Shown in pieces: positions 53,306 through 62,157 of a stretch of DNA of 64,000 bases. Where the stretch lies: NCBI RefSeq assembly GCF_005869875.1, contig NZ_VAWG01000008.1, forward strand, positions 1 through 64,000. Direction: 5' to 3'. The DNA is from Paenibacillus pinistramenti (lineage in GTDB: Bacteria; Bacillota; Bacilli; Paenibacillales; Paenibacillaceae). A program made the translations under genes and the position numbers. The notes beneath the pieces were generated by a model that searched no databases, was not told the DNA's origin, and worked only from the letters and a program-made list of their open reading frames with translations. The number at the start of each line of letters is the position of its first letter. The stretch's first letter is position 1.

Positions 53306-54628
53306 ATGAAACGGAAGAAGTTTACGGCATTGCTCGCTGCCCTGACCCTGATGGTGTCTATTACGGCATGCGGTTCAAGCAACAACGGGGGAAATGCAGC
53401 GGCTGACGCAAGCAGCAACGCGGGGACGGAAAGCGCAGCGAACAGCAGCACGAATGACTCGGCAGGCGGTGCAGCAATTACGCCTGAAGACGGCGCCCAG
53501 CTGGTGGTTTGGGATAGTAAGGAAGAAAGAGTTTATACAGATGAAATCGCCAAGCAGTTTACAGAGAAATACGGCGTACCTGTTAAGATTGAAGAAGTAG
53601 CACCTGCCGATCAGGTTACGAAGCTCACACAGGACGGACCTTCGGGACTGGCTGCAGACGTTGTAGTATTCCCTCACGACAACCTGGGCAGAGCGGTAGA
53701 AGCCGGATTGCTGCTTGAGAACGACGAGTTTGCTGAAGAAACTACAAACAATAACACAGAAGCTTCCATTCAGGCTGTAACCTATGACGGCGCGCTTTAC
53801 GGATATCCTAGATCCGCTGAAACTTATGCGCTGTACTACAATAAGAGCCTTGTGAAGGAAGCGCCAAAATCCTTTGACGACGTAATTGCCTTCGGCAAAA
53901 CTTATACAGATAAGTCCAAGAATAAATACGGCATCATGTGGGAAACAGGCAACATGTACTATAACTATCCGTTTATCGCTACAACCGGCGGTTACATTTA
54001 CGGCCAGAACGGTACAGACAAAGATGACATCGGCATCAACAGCGATGCTGCAATTGAAGGTTTGAAGACTTATGTAGCCTTGAAAGAAGTTCTTCCAGTT
54101 AAGAGCGGCGACATCAACCCGGACATCAAACGCAGCTTGTTCAACTCCGGCGACGTAGCTATGGATATCAACGGTCCTTGGGAGCTTGCCGGCTACAAAG
54201 CAGCACTCGGCGACAACCTGGGCGTAGCTCCAATCCCTACAATCGGCGGTAAAGCAGCGATCTCCTTCTCCGGTATCAAGGCTTGGTATGTAAACTCCTT
54301 TACTCAATATCCAAATGCGGCCAAATTGTTCGCGGAATTTGCAACAACGAAAGAAGCTCAGTTGACACTGAATGAAAAAGTCGGCGCTATTCCAACGAAC
54401 AAAGAAGCTCTTGAATCCGACCAAATCAAGAACGATCCCTATATCTCCGCATTTGCCGAGCAGACTCAAAACTCTCAGCCAATGCCTTCCATTCCTGAAA
54501 TGGGCAACGTATGGTCACCTGTGAACGCAGCTTTGCCTGAAATCTGGGATAACGGCAAAGATCCTAAGGAAGCAATGGATAAAGCCGCTCAGCAAATCAA
54601 GGATTTGAATAACGGCGCGGCTAAATAA
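53306..54628 (+). CDS. Maltose/maltodextrin ABC transporter substrate-binding lipoprotein (MdxE/MalE-like)
   Basis: This 440-residue lipoprotein binds maltodextrins at the cell surface. The signal ends SITACGSS, with the lipid-modified Cys near residue 22, followed by a Gly/Asn/Ala/Ser-rich tether. MalE-type features include LVVWDSKEERVYTDEIAKQF, YGYPRSAETYALYYNK and WELAGYKAALGDNLGVAPIPTI. It is the first gene of a three-gene import operon with two permeases and no ATPase, so an MsmX-type ATPase elsewhere is expected. AAAGGGGA precedes the ATG. Confidence 0.95.
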   Translation: MKRKKFTALLAALTLMVSITACGSSNNGGNAAADASSNAGTESAANSSTNDSAGGAAITPEDGAQLVVWDSKEERVYTDEIAKQFTEKYGVPVKIEEVAPADQVTKLTQDGPSGLAADVVVFPHDNLGRAVEAGLLLENDEFAEETTNNNTEASIQAVTYDGALYGYPRSAETYALYYNKSLVKEAPKSFDDVIAFGKTYTDKSKNKYGIMWETGNMYYNYPFIATTGGYIYGQNGTDKDDIGINSDAAIEGLKTYVALKEVLPVKSGDINPDIKRSLFNSGDVAMDINGPWELAGYKAALGDNLGVAPIPTIGGKAAISFSGIKAWYVNSFTQYPNAAKLFAEFATTKEAQLTLNEKVGAIPTNKEALESDQIKNDPYISAFAEQTQNSQPMPSIPEMGNVWSPVNAALPEIWDNGKDPKEAMDKAAQQIKDLNNGAAK

Positions 54629-54660
54629 GCCGGCTGACAACAACAAACCGTAAGAAGACC

Positions 54661-54686
54661 GCCCGCCGCTTGGAAGAGCGGCGGGC
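54661..54686 (+). other. GC-rich hairpin between binding-protein and permease genes
   Basis: GCCCGCCGCT pairs perfectly with AGCGGCGGGC and has no T run. It probably stabilises or segments the mRNA so that the binding protein is made in excess. Confidence 0.75.
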
Positions 54687-54720
54687 ACTTCCATGGTTTG
54701 GCGAAGGGAAGGAGAAGAGA

Positions 54721-56022
54721 ATGGACCGACACCGCAATAAAGCCACTATACTGTCGATTTTAAGCATGGGATTGGGACAAATATATAACCGCCAATTCAT
54801 CAAAGGTATTCTTTATCTGCTCGTCGAAGCGGTGGGGATCTTCTATTTCAGCAGCAGGCTCGGCAGAGCGCTCTGGGGAATGGCCACACTGGGAGAAACG
54901 GCAAGACACAAGGTTAACGGGAAATTCGTTAACGGGGATCACTCCATTTATCTGCTTGTACAAAGCTTGATTACGCTGATAATCCTGCTTATTTTTATTC
55001 TGATTTATGTCATGAATATCCGGGATGCCCGCAGAACGGCTGCTGAACGGGAACAAGGGGTCAAACCCAACAGTTTCGCACAGTCTGTGCGTTATATTCT
55101 GGATTATAAATTTGCGCAGGCCTTCCTGGCCCTGCCGGCTGCAGGTATTCTGTTCTTTACTGTTATGCCGATTATCTTTATGATCCTGCTTGCTTTCACG
55201 AACTACTCTTCGCCGGATCATATTCCGCCTGCCAAGCTGGTGGATTGGGTCGGCTTTGACACGTTCCGCAACCTTGTATCGCTCAAATCCTGGAGCCATA
55301 CGTTCTTTGGCGTCCTGATCTGGACGATCATCTGGGCCGTTCTGTCAACGGCCACCACTTATTTCGGCGGTTTGCTGGTAGCGCTTCTGATCAATCAGCA
55401 GGGCATCAAGTTTAAAGGATTCTGGAGAACCATTCTGATTATTCCTTATGCGATTCCTCAGCTGATCTCCCTGCTCGTGATGCGCAACATGTTTAACGGC
55501 CAGTTTGGTCCGATTAACCAGTATCTGGGCTACTTCGGTCTGGACGGCCTGCCATGGCTGACAGATCCGTTCTGGGCTAAAGTGACCGTTATTGTCGTCA
55601 ATATGTGGGTTGGTATTCCGGTCTCCATGATTCTCATCATGGGCGTACTGACTACAATCCCGCGCGATATGTACGAGGCGGCAGAAGTGGACGGTGCGAC
55701 CGGCTTCCAGAAATTCCGGATCGTAACCCTGCCGATGATTCTGTTCTCCACTGCTCCGACGCTGATTATGCAGTTTGCGGGCAACATCAACAACTTTAAC
55801 GCGATCTTCCTGCTGACCAACGGGAATCCGGTTGTCGGGGATTACCAGTATGCGGGTGCAACCGACCTGCTCGTCACCTGGCTCTATAAACTGACGCTTG
55901 ATCAGAACAAATACAACATGGCTTCCGCCGTGGGTATTATTATCTTCCTGATCATTGCCGCGTTCTCTATCTACAACTACCGCAGAACGAAGTCGTTTAA
56001 AGAGGAGGATATGATTCAATGA
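54721..56022 (+). CDS. Maltodextrin ABC transporter permease (MdxF/MalF-like)
   Basis: This permease (433 residues) has an N-terminal helical extension with a TM2-like start (ATILSILSMGLGQIYNRQF, then KGILYLLVEAVGIFYF), a second hydrophobic segment, and the transporter core with the EAA loop YEAAEVDGATGFQKFRIVTLPMI. ATG 54721 follows GGGAAGGAGAAG; a longer frame from 54670 would run into the hairpin. The next permease overlaps by 4 bases. The N-terminal extension is normal for MdxF-type permeases. Confidence 0.94.
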   Translation: MDRHRNKATILSILSMGLGQIYNRQFIKGILYLLVEAVGIFYFSSRLGRALWGMATLGETARHKVNGKFVNGDHSIYLLVQSLITLIILLIFILIYVMNIRDARRTAAEREQGVKPNSFAQSVRYILDYKFAQAFLALPAAGILFFTVMPIIFMILLAFTNYSSPDHIPPAKLVDWVGFDTFRNLVSLKSWSHTFFGVLIWTIIWAVLSTATTYFGGLLVALLINQQGIKFKGFWRTILIIPYAIPQLISLLVMRNMFNGQFGPINQYLGYFGLDGLPWLTDPFWAKVTVIVVNMWVGIPVSMILIMGVLTTIPRDMYEAAEVDGATGFQKFRIVTLPMILFSTAPTLIMQFAGNINNFNAIFLLTNGNPVVGDYQYAGATDLLVTWLYKLTLDQNKYNMASAVGIIIFLIIAAFSIYNYRRTKSFKEEDMIQ

Positions 56023-56864
56023 GCGGGTTAAAAGCTAGAAAAACCATCCGTCTGACCCTCAGCTATCTGGTTCTGGCCGTGCTGGCGATTACTGCTGTAT
56101 ATCCGGCGCTTTGGGTCGTCCTCGGCTCTTTCCGGCCGGGTAAATCGCTGTACAGCAAGACGCTGATTCCGGAGCATTTTACACTCGACCACTATAAGGA
56201 ACTGTTCACGTCGGATACGATCCTGTTTGGCCAGTGGTACCTGAATACGCTTAAGATTGCTGTCTTCTCCATGCTGATCGGCGTGCTGCTTACGCTGCTC
56301 ACCAGCTATGCGGTGTCGCGCTTCCGCTTCCGGGGCCGGCAGACAGCTTTGTCTACGATCCTGATTCTCGGGATGTTCCCGGGCTTCATGAGTATGATCG
56401 CCATTTACTTGCTGCTTAAGGAGTTCCATCTGCTTGATACGCATCTGGCTCTTATCATCGTTTATGCGGCCGGTGCTCCGCTGGGCGGCACGTTTATAGC
56501 CAAGGGCTTCCTGGATACGATTCCGAGAACCTTGGATGAAGCGGCCAAAATTGACGGCGCCAGCAACTTCAAGATCTTCACGCGAATTATCCTGCCGCTG
56601 TCCAAGCCGATGCTGACTTACATCGCGCTGACCCAGTTCGTCGGCCCTTGGGTTGACTTTATCTTTGCAAGACTGGTGCTGCGGACCAAGGAAAATTGGA
56701 CACTGGCCGTCGGCTTGTACGACATGGTATCGACCAACCAAAATACGAACTTTACCGTGTTCTCGGCCGGAGCGGTTCTGATCGCCATTCCGATCACCGT
56801 GCTGTTCATGTTCCTGCAGCGCCTTCTGGTTGATGGATTGACTTCGGGCGCAAGCAAAGGCTAA
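56019..56864 (+). CDS. Maltodextrin ABC transporter permease (MdxG/MalG-like)
   Basis: This is the second permease (281 residues, six helices). The EAA loop DEAAKIDGASNFKIFTRIILPLSKPML is intact and the end, FLQRLLVDGLTSGASKG, is the MalG/MdxG hallmark. The ATG overlaps the MdxF-like stop, and AGAGGAGG lies just upstream. It ends the import operon and is followed by two hairpins. Confidence 0.95.
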   Translation: MSGLKARKTIRLTLSYLVLAVLAITAVYPALWVVLGSFRPGKSLYSKTLIPEHFTLDHYKELFTSDTILFGQWYLNTLKIAVFSMLIGVLLTLLTSYAVSRFRFRGRQTALSTILILGMFPGFMSMIAIYLLLKEFHLLDTHLALIIVYAAGAPLGGTFIAKGFLDTIPRTLDEAAKIDGASNFKIFTRIILPLSKPMLTYIALTQFVGPWVDFIFARLVLRTKENWTLAVGLYDMVSTNQNTNFTVFSAGAVLIAIPITVLFMFLQRLLVDGLTSGASKG

Positions 56865-56886
56865 AGTAAAGGGTTTCAAGGCAATC

Positions 56887-56976
56887 GGGTGCCGCCATAC
56901 GGCAGTCCGGACCGGCACCCTTCGCCTTTGAAAGGAAAGGTGCAGAACGGATGGATTTCCGGGCTGCACCTTTTTT
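56887..56976 (+). terminator. Two tandem hairpins ending the maltodextrin import operon
   Basis: The first stem (GGGTGCCG at 56887-56894, CGGCACCC at 56913-56920) lacks a T run. The second (AAGGTGCAG at 56938-56946, CTGCACCTT at 56964-56972) is followed by TTTT and is a standard terminator. Confidence 0.88.
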
Positions 56977-57035
56977 ATACAAATATAAAGAAATACAGAC
57001 AACAATCATGGATCACACTAGAGGGGGAACGCAAA

Positions 57036-59147
57036 ATGAAGGTAAAGCTACCGCAGACAAGTTTTATGAAGGTTCATTCGATAGGGGTCAAACTATTCGC
57101 TATTCTGTTTGCGGCGATGGTGCTTCTTTCGGCCGTATTGGGAGCCGTCTCCTACAATACCGCCAAGGGCATCATCAAAGACCAGGTGAGCAGTTCCTCC
57201 GTTCAGGCGGTCAGCCAGGCGGCGGACAAGCTGGATTTTCTCTTTGCTGAATATGAAACCTCCTCAAGGCAGATGGCAGTAGACCAAACGTTAAAAGCTG
57301 ATCTGGAAACCGTATCCCTGCCGGATGGCCAGGTAGGAACGGTTGAGAAGACTGCGGCAGAGAACCGCATCAAGCAGAAGCTCGACGCGCTTGCAGGCTC
57401 GGACGACCGGCTTGCCGGCGTCAGACTGGTTTCGGTTCAGAAAGGTACGGGCTACCAGTCTACAGGCATGGCCAGCAGCAGATCCGATGATGAAACGAAA
57501 ACCAGATTAAAAGCGATTGATGCAGGAGGGGGACAGCCCGTGTGGTTCCCTGCAATGGTAAAAGGCTTCTTCAATAACAGCACCGTGCCTGTATACGCAA
57601 TGGGAAGAGAACTGAAGAATCTGCAGAAGCCGGAAGCTGCCTATTACCTCCTGTACGAGTTCAAGGCCTCCTCCCTGGATACCATTCTTTCGGGGCTGAG
57701 CATCGGGGACAACAGTGAAACCAGACTGCTGTCCGAAGATGGACAGATCACCTACGCAGCCGATACCAAGCTGCTGGCGACCGCTTCTGACATTAAGCCG
57801 GATACGGCGTCCGAAGCCAAGTCCGAAACCGCTGGCAAGGACTCTGCGCAGCAGGGCGGGTTCTTTACTGCAGAAGATAAAGAAGGGACTTCGCAGTGGG
57901 TGGTGTACAAACCGCTGTCTACCAACGGATGGACGCTCATCGGCTTTGCTCCGGAGAAAGGCTTCCTGAGCGCGGCCAACCGTATGCTGGTCGTGACATT
58001 CGGCATCATTTTAGGTGCTGTTATTGTCGCTGTGCTGGTGGGTCTCTATGTAGCGCGCCTGGTCAGAAAGCCGCTTGTGCAGCTTAACGATTTGATGGAG
58101 GAAGCCGAGCGCGGCAATCTCCAGGTGCGTACCGAATTCAAATCCCGTGACGAAATCGGGATGCTGGGCAAAGGCTTTAACCAGATGATGGACCGGATCT
58201 CCGGATTGGTCGGAGAAGCGAACAACTCGGCGGCAGGCGTATTGAACACGTCCGAAGAGCTGGCGCATGCAGCGCGCCGTACTTCCGAGACGGCGGGTGA
58301 AGTCGCGAATGTGACCCGGGAAATTGCGCTTGGTGCAGCCGGAATGGCGGCAGAAGCGGAGAACGGCGAGCAGGTCGTTGAGACCATCGGCGCTGGCATG
58401 CAGCGCATGAATGAAGCCAACCGGATGATGGAAGAAGCGGCACGCCGGGTATCAGGCATCAGCGGAGACGGATCGGGATATATGAAGGAGCTGGTCGAGA
58501 AGACGGAAGCCGCTTCCTCCATGGCAGGCGAGCTGAGCCAGACTTCGGACAAGCTGCGGCACAATACGGAACTCATCCGGACCATTCTGGCGCCTATGGC
58601 AGAGATGACCAGACAGACCCAGATTCTCTCGCTTAACGCTTCAATTGAAGCGGCCAGAGCCGGGGACTCAGGAAGAGGCTTCAGAGTCATCGCGGAGGAA
58701 ATCCGCAAGCTGTCCGAGCAGTCGGAGGCCTCGATCGGCCATGTTGCCCGCATGATTGATGAGATCAGCGGAGATACGGAAGAAACAGCCGGAGTGGTCG
58801 GCCGGATTTCCCCGGTATTCGCCATCCAGCTGGATTCCGTGAAAGAAGCTGCCGATATCTTCGGCCGGGTAGCGTCCGAAATGAACCTGTTCCTGGATCA
58901 GATCCAGGTATCAGGTGCAGCGCTTGGGGATTTGACCGAGGCACAGGCAACGCTGCAGCGGTCGATGCTCAGTGTCGCTTCCGCCGTTCAGCAGACCAGC
59001 GCAGCTACCGAGGAGGCCGCATCCATGTCGGCTATGCAGTTTAAGGTCAGCGAGCAGCTGGTAGGCCTTTCCGCAAGGCTCGAAGAGCTGGCCGGGTCCA
59101 TGAAGAAGGCGCTGACTCATTTTCAGACGGAAGAACAAGCAGAATAA
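57036..59147 (+). CDS. Methyl-accepting chemotaxis protein
   Basis: This 703-residue chemoreceptor has a first helix (about 14-38), a large extracellular sensor domain, a second helix (about 315-340), a HAMP domain (RKPLVQLNDLMEEAERGNLQVR) and a cytoplasmic signalling domain. Its tip is recognisable but altered: TQILSLNASIEAARAGDSGRGFRVIAEE in place of the usual ILALNAAIEAARAGEQGRGF. ATG 57036 is chosen (AGAGGGGGA upstream); an in-frame extension to 56889 runs through the preceding terminator. It follows the maltodextrin importer but has its own transcription unit. Ligand unknown. Confidence 0.93.
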   Translation: MKVKLPQTSFMKVHSIGVKLFAILFAAMVLLSAVLGAVSYNTAKGIIKDQVSSSSVQAVSQAADKLDFLFAEYETSSRQMAVDQTLKADLETVSLPDGQVGTVEKTAAENRIKQKLDALAGSDDRLAGVRLVSVQKGTGYQSTGMASSRSDDETKTRLKAIDAGGGQPVWFPAMVKGFFNNSTVPVYAMGRELKNLQKPEAAYYLLYEFKASSLDTILSGLSIGDNSETRLLSEDGQITYAADTKLLATASDIKPDTASEAKSETAGKDSAQQGGFFTAEDKEGTSQWVVYKPLSTNGWTLIGFAPEKGFLSAANRMLVVTFGIILGAVIVAVLVGLYVARLVRKPLVQLNDLMEEAERGNLQVRTEFKSRDEIGMLGKGFNQMMDRISGLVGEANNSAAGVLNTSEELAHAARRTSETAGEVANVTREIALGAAGMAAEAENGEQVVETIGAGMQRMNEANRMMEEAARRVSGISGDGSGYMKELVEKTEAASSMAGELSQTSDKLRHNTELIRTILAPMAEMTRQTQILSLNASIEAARAGDSGRGFRVIAEEIRKLSEQSEASIGHVARMIDEISGDTEETAGVVGRISPVFAIQLDSVKEAADIFGRVASEMNLFLDQIQVSGAALGDLTEAQATLQRSMLSVASAVQQTSAATEEAASMSAMQFKVSEQLVGLSARLEELAGSMKKALTHFQTEEQAE

Positions 59148-59156
59148 GTCTTCGAA

Positions 59157-59194
59157 ATGCCCCGTTTTGCCGATTGGTGAAGCGGGGTATTTTT
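59157..59194 (+). terminator. Terminator after the chemoreceptor gene
   Basis: ATGCCCCG pairs with CGGGGTAT (one G-T pair) and is followed by TTTT. Confidence 0.85.
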
Positions 59195-59297
59195 CATGTC
59201 CTAAAGTTGCGACAAATTTGCTACCTAACATCACATGTATCCGTATATACTGAATATAAGCTGAATTCAAGCTGACAAAAGGTGGTGAATCTGCCCT

Positions 59298-59729
59298 ATG
59301 CATGCATGGGTGATTTGGCTGATCGCGGCGGGAGTGCTGCTCGTTCTGGAAATGTTCACGCTTACGTTCTATTTATTGTGGATCTGTATCGGAGCGGTGA
59401 CAGCGCTTCTGGTCTCCCTGGCGGCTCCGGACCTGGTGCTGCTGCAGGTGATCGCAGGCAGTATAGTGGCTCTCGTGCTGACGGTCTTTACCAAGCCTCT
59501 TTCACGCCGGCTGCGCAGCTCGCGGGGATATGAAGATCCGGGAACCGAGCTGATCGGCAGGCAGGGAATCGTCATTGAACCGATCGAACCGGGACATTAC
59601 GGCATCGTGAAGATCGGCGGGGATACCTGGAGTGCCACGGCTCCGGTGTTCTTGGGCAAGGAGGAACGTGTGAGGGTGATGAAGATGAGCAGTACCCGAG
59701 TTGAAGTAGTGAAATGGGAGGAGATTTAG
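59298..59729 (+). CDS. NfeD-like membrane protein
   Basis: This 143-residue short NfeD (NfeD1b-like) protein has two or three N-terminal helices (WVIWLIAAGVLLVLEMFTLTF and following) and a C-terminal OB-fold domain (LIGRQGIVIEPIEPGHYGIVKIGGDTWSA). Short NfeD proteins are partners of flotillin/SPFH proteins in membrane microdomain upkeep. The next gene, starting 2 bases after this stop, encodes just such a protein. GGTGGTG lies upstream of the ATG. Confidence 0.93.
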   Translation: MHAWVIWLIAAGVLLVLEMFTLTFYLLWICIGAVTALLVSLAAPDLVLLQVIAGSIVALVLTVFTKPLSRRLRSSRGYEDPGTELIGRQGIVIEPIEPGHYGIVKIGGDTWSATAPVFLGKEERVRVMKMSSTRVEVVKWEEI

Positions 59730-59731
59730 AG

Positions 59732-60664
59732 ATGCAGTGGGTTATTATTGTTGTCATTCTGGTTGTGGTCGTCGCCTTTATCGCATTAACCGTTAAGGTT
59801 GTTCCCCAACAGCGGGTTGGCGTCGTTGAACGTCTCGGTAAATTTAACCGTTTGCTGAACCCGGGCCTTAACATTCTAATTCCGGTTATTGACCAGGTAA
59901 GGGTGTACCACGATTTGCGGATTCAGCAGGCGAACGTGCCGCCGCAGACGGTTATTACGAAAGATAACGTGCAGGTGCAGATCGACTCGATCATTTTCTA
60001 CCAGGTTGTGAATCCTGAGCAGGCGACATACGGCATTTCCGATTATGTATACGGGGTGCGCAACATCTCCACCGCAACCATGCGGCAGATTATCGGCAAG
60101 CTGGAGCTGGATGAGACGCTGTCCGGCCGGGAAAAAATCTCCAACGAGATCCGCATCGCGCTGGACGAAGCCACGGAAAAATGGGGCGTCCGCATTGAGC
60201 GGGTCGAAGTCATCGACATCCAGCCGCCAACAGACATCCAGGAATCAATGGATAAGCAGATGAAGGCCGAGCGGAATAAACGCGCGATCGTGCTGGAAGC
60301 GGAAGCGGCGAAGCAGGACATGATCCTGCGCGCGGAAGGGGATAAGCAGAGTAAAATCCTCAAAGCCGAAGGCGACAAGGAAGCGCGCATCCGCGAAGCG
60401 GAAGGTCTGCGCCAGGCGCAGGAGCTGGAAGCGCTCGGCCAGGCGAAGGCGATTGAAGCCGTAGCGGCTGCCGAGAAGCAGCGGATCGAGCTGCTCCGCA
60501 GCGCGGGGCTGGACGAAACGGTGCTGGCCTACCGCTCCTTCGAGGCGCTCGAGGAAGTGGCCAGAGGTCCGGCCAACAAGGTGTTTATCCCTTCCAACGC
60601 GGTGGAAACGCTTGGCAGCCTTGGCGCTGTAGGCGAGCTGTTTAAGGAGAAGAAGAAGGGCTGA
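59732..60664 (+). CDS. SPFH/band 7 membrane protein (paraslipin, QmcA-like)
   Basis: This 310-residue SPFH protein has one N-terminal membrane helix, the band 7 domain (VVPQQRVGVVERLGKFNRLLNPGLN and on) and an Ala/Glu-rich coiled coil (KAERNKRAIVLEAEAAKQ, then repeated KAEGDKEARIREAEG units). Paraslipins scaffold membrane domains and often pair with NfeD. ATG 59732 is used because GGGAGGAG would lie inside a form starting at 59714. It is in an operon with the NfeD gene and ends before a strong terminator. Confidence 0.95.
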   Translation: MQWVIIVVILVVVVAFIALTVKVVPQQRVGVVERLGKFNRLLNPGLNILIPVIDQVRVYHDLRIQQANVPPQTVITKDNVQVQIDSIIFYQVVNPEQATYGISDYVYGVRNISTATMRQIIGKLELDETLSGREKISNEIRIALDEATEKWGVRIERVEVIDIQPPTDIQESMDKQMKAERNKRAIVLEAEAAKQDMILRAEGDKQSKILKAEGDKEARIREAEGLRQAQELEALGQAKAIEAVAAAEKQRIELLRSAGLDETVLAYRSFEALEEVARGPANKVFIPSNAVETLGSLGAVGELFKEKKKG

Positions 60665-60711
60665 TGCGGCCTCTTCTGAATAGTTAAATAGCTGAGTACA
60701 GCAAGAAAAAT

Positions 60712-60756
60712 AAGAGGCCCGGTCAAGGGGGATTCCTTGACCGGGCCTCTTTGTGC
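60712..60756. terminator. Strong bidirectional terminator after the SPFH gene
   Basis: A 17-pair perfect stem (60712-60728 with 60736-60752, core GAGGCCCGGTCAAGG) is followed by TTTG. A second GC-rich hairpin follows at about 60763-60792. Confidence 0.93.
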
Positions 60757-60830
60757 TTCAGGACGGCTGGAGGGGGATTCCTCCGGCCGTCCTTCGCTTT
60801 ATGCTAAACGTTGGCAGCTTAGCAGTACGG

Positions 60831-60956
60831 CTTGCATGACTTGCATGCTTACTTGAATAACTTGCGTGACTTGCATGACTTGCGTGACTTGCATGACTTG
60901 CGTGACTTGCATGACTTGCGTGACTTGCATGACTTGCGTGACTTGAATTACTTGCT
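60831..60956. repeat. 9-bp tandem repeat (CTTGCATGA / CTTGCGTGA) at the end of pspA
   Basis: About 14 units of 9 bp alternate between CTTGCGTGA and CTTGCATGA, giving an 18-bp higher-order period. The left end is degenerate. The pspA-like stop (60948-60950) lies in the last units, so unit loss or gain could alter the protein's tail. There are no unique spacers, so it is not CRISPR. Confidence 0.95.
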
Positions 60957-61619
60957 GCCGGCTTCTCCGCCGGAATCCGACGCGTTCATTTTCCCCTGCA
61001 GGCGGGCGATCTCCTCATCCACTCTTGAGGATGAAGCGGGATGGCCGCCGACGGAGCCCCGGGCAGCGGCGGAAGCCTCCCAGCCGTTGATCTTCTCTTC
61101 CATGCGCTCGAATCCGCGGGCAGCAGCGCCGGTTTCCAAGCCGCGGGTGAATTGAGGGCGCGCGGAGGCTTTCAGCTCGGATGCTTTACGGGCGCGTTCG
61201 GCAAGCTCTTCGCGTTTCTTCTTCAAACGCTCCAATTCCTCTTCGCCCATCTCCAGCTGCAGCTCTAGCTCGGCAATACGGCGCTTGACGGCATCCTCTT
61301 CAGCAGCCAGGCGGGAAGCCTGCTCGCTGTAGTGCAGCTTGGCTTCTACTGCGCGGCGGGCTGTCAGCTCATCCCCGGCCTTTATTGCGTTCAGCGCGTG
61401 CTGCTCATGCAGCGCCGTCTGGCGCCCGGCTTCCTCGCGCTGGGCCTGCAGCAGGCGTGCCGAGGCTTTGGCCGCGGCCAGCTCGCTTTTTGCATCGTCC
61501 AGCTCTTCTTCAAGGTTGCGCAGATACTGTCCGGTCATGACCACTGGGTCCTCCAGCTTGTTCAGGGCCTCATGCAAGGTTGCTTTGGTAATGTTGGCGA
61601 TACGATCAAATAAACTCAT
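60948..61619 (-). CDS. PspA/IM30 family envelope-stress protein
   Basis: This 223-residue coiled-coil protein is of the PspA/LiaH/Vipp1 (ESCRT-III-like) family, which binds and protects the cytoplasmic membrane. The N-terminus MSLFDRIANITKATLHEALNKLEDP is the conserved amphipathic helix and first helix; the rest is Ala/Glu/Lys-rich helix. ATG 61619 is preferred over 61625 because AAGGAGAG lies too close to the latter. The C-terminal tail is Gly/Ser-rich and its stop falls in a 9-bp tandem repeat. A PspC-type gene lies directly upstream on the same strand. Confidence 0.93.
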   Translation of the reverse strand: MSLFDRIANITKATLHEALNKLEDPVVMTGQYLRNLEEELDDAKSELAAAKASARLLQAQREEAGRQTALHEQHALNAIKAGDELTARRAVEAKLHYSEQASRLAAEEDAVKRRIAELELQLEMGEEELERLKKKREELAERARKASELKASARPQFTRGLETGAAARGFERMEEKINGWEASAAARGSVGGHPASSSRVDEEIARLQGKMNASDSGGEAGSK

Positions 61620-61672
61620 GTTCATCTCTCCTTGAAAGGGTTTTGGAAGTGATTGTCTAATGCCTTTATTGC

Positions 61673-61900
61673 CTAGTATTTGGAGTAGTAGGAATCATCA
61701 ATGTCATACCAGCCTGCTGGTTCATCGGGCACGAGGAGACTGGCGATCAGATAAAGAGCCACCACGGCGCCAAAGCTGCAAAACGCGGCAATCACAACAG
61801 CCAGACGGATAATCGTTGCGTCAAAGCCGAGCCACTGGGCAAGGCCGCCGCACAAGCCGGAAAGTTTCTTATCTTTTCTGGAACGGTACAATTTACTCAT
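61673..61900 (-). CDS. PspC domain protein
   Basis: This 75-residue protein has the PspC domain (KLYRSRKDKKLSGLCGGLAQWLG), one or two membrane segments (RLAVVIAAFCSFGAVVALYLIASLLV) and an acidic tail (YDIDDSYYSKY). It is a likely membrane partner of the PspA-like protein, whose gene follows after 53 bases. Together with NfeD and SPFH they form an envelope-stress neighbourhood. Confidence 0.94.
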   Translation of the reverse strand: MSKLYRSRKDKKLSGLCGGLAQWLGFDATIIRLAVVIAAFCSFGAVVALYLIASLLVPDEPAGWYDIDDSYYSKY

Positions 61901-62157
61901 TCCTCATTCACTCGCTTTCTCGTTCGTTTTGTTATGTTCTAATCATAGCCTTTCTGCATTCTGCTCAAAACGGCCCGAAGACGGTTTATCGTCTGGACCT
62001 TGGTCGGGGGTGCGGCTCGGTCCCGGAGAGGGGGAGGCATGAGCAGATTGGTGTATGTTTTGGTAAAATATAGTCTGAAACAGCGTTATCCGCCGTATAA
62101 CAATAAGAGTGCCTGGATGGAGAAATCTAAGAAATGATGAATGAGGGAGTGACTGAT

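Noticed and set aside
59230-59250. A CGTATA sequence before the NfeD gene as a sigma-W promoter
   Set aside because: No TGAAAC-like -35 element lies at the right distance.
60831-60956. CRISPR-like direct repeats
   Set aside because: Units are contiguous 9-mers without unique spacers, and no cas genes are nearby.
60832-61155. A 107-codon + strand frame with DLHDLRDLHDLR repeats
   Set aside because: It is produced by the 9-bp tandem repeat and then runs antisense to the pspA-like gene, with no ribosome site.
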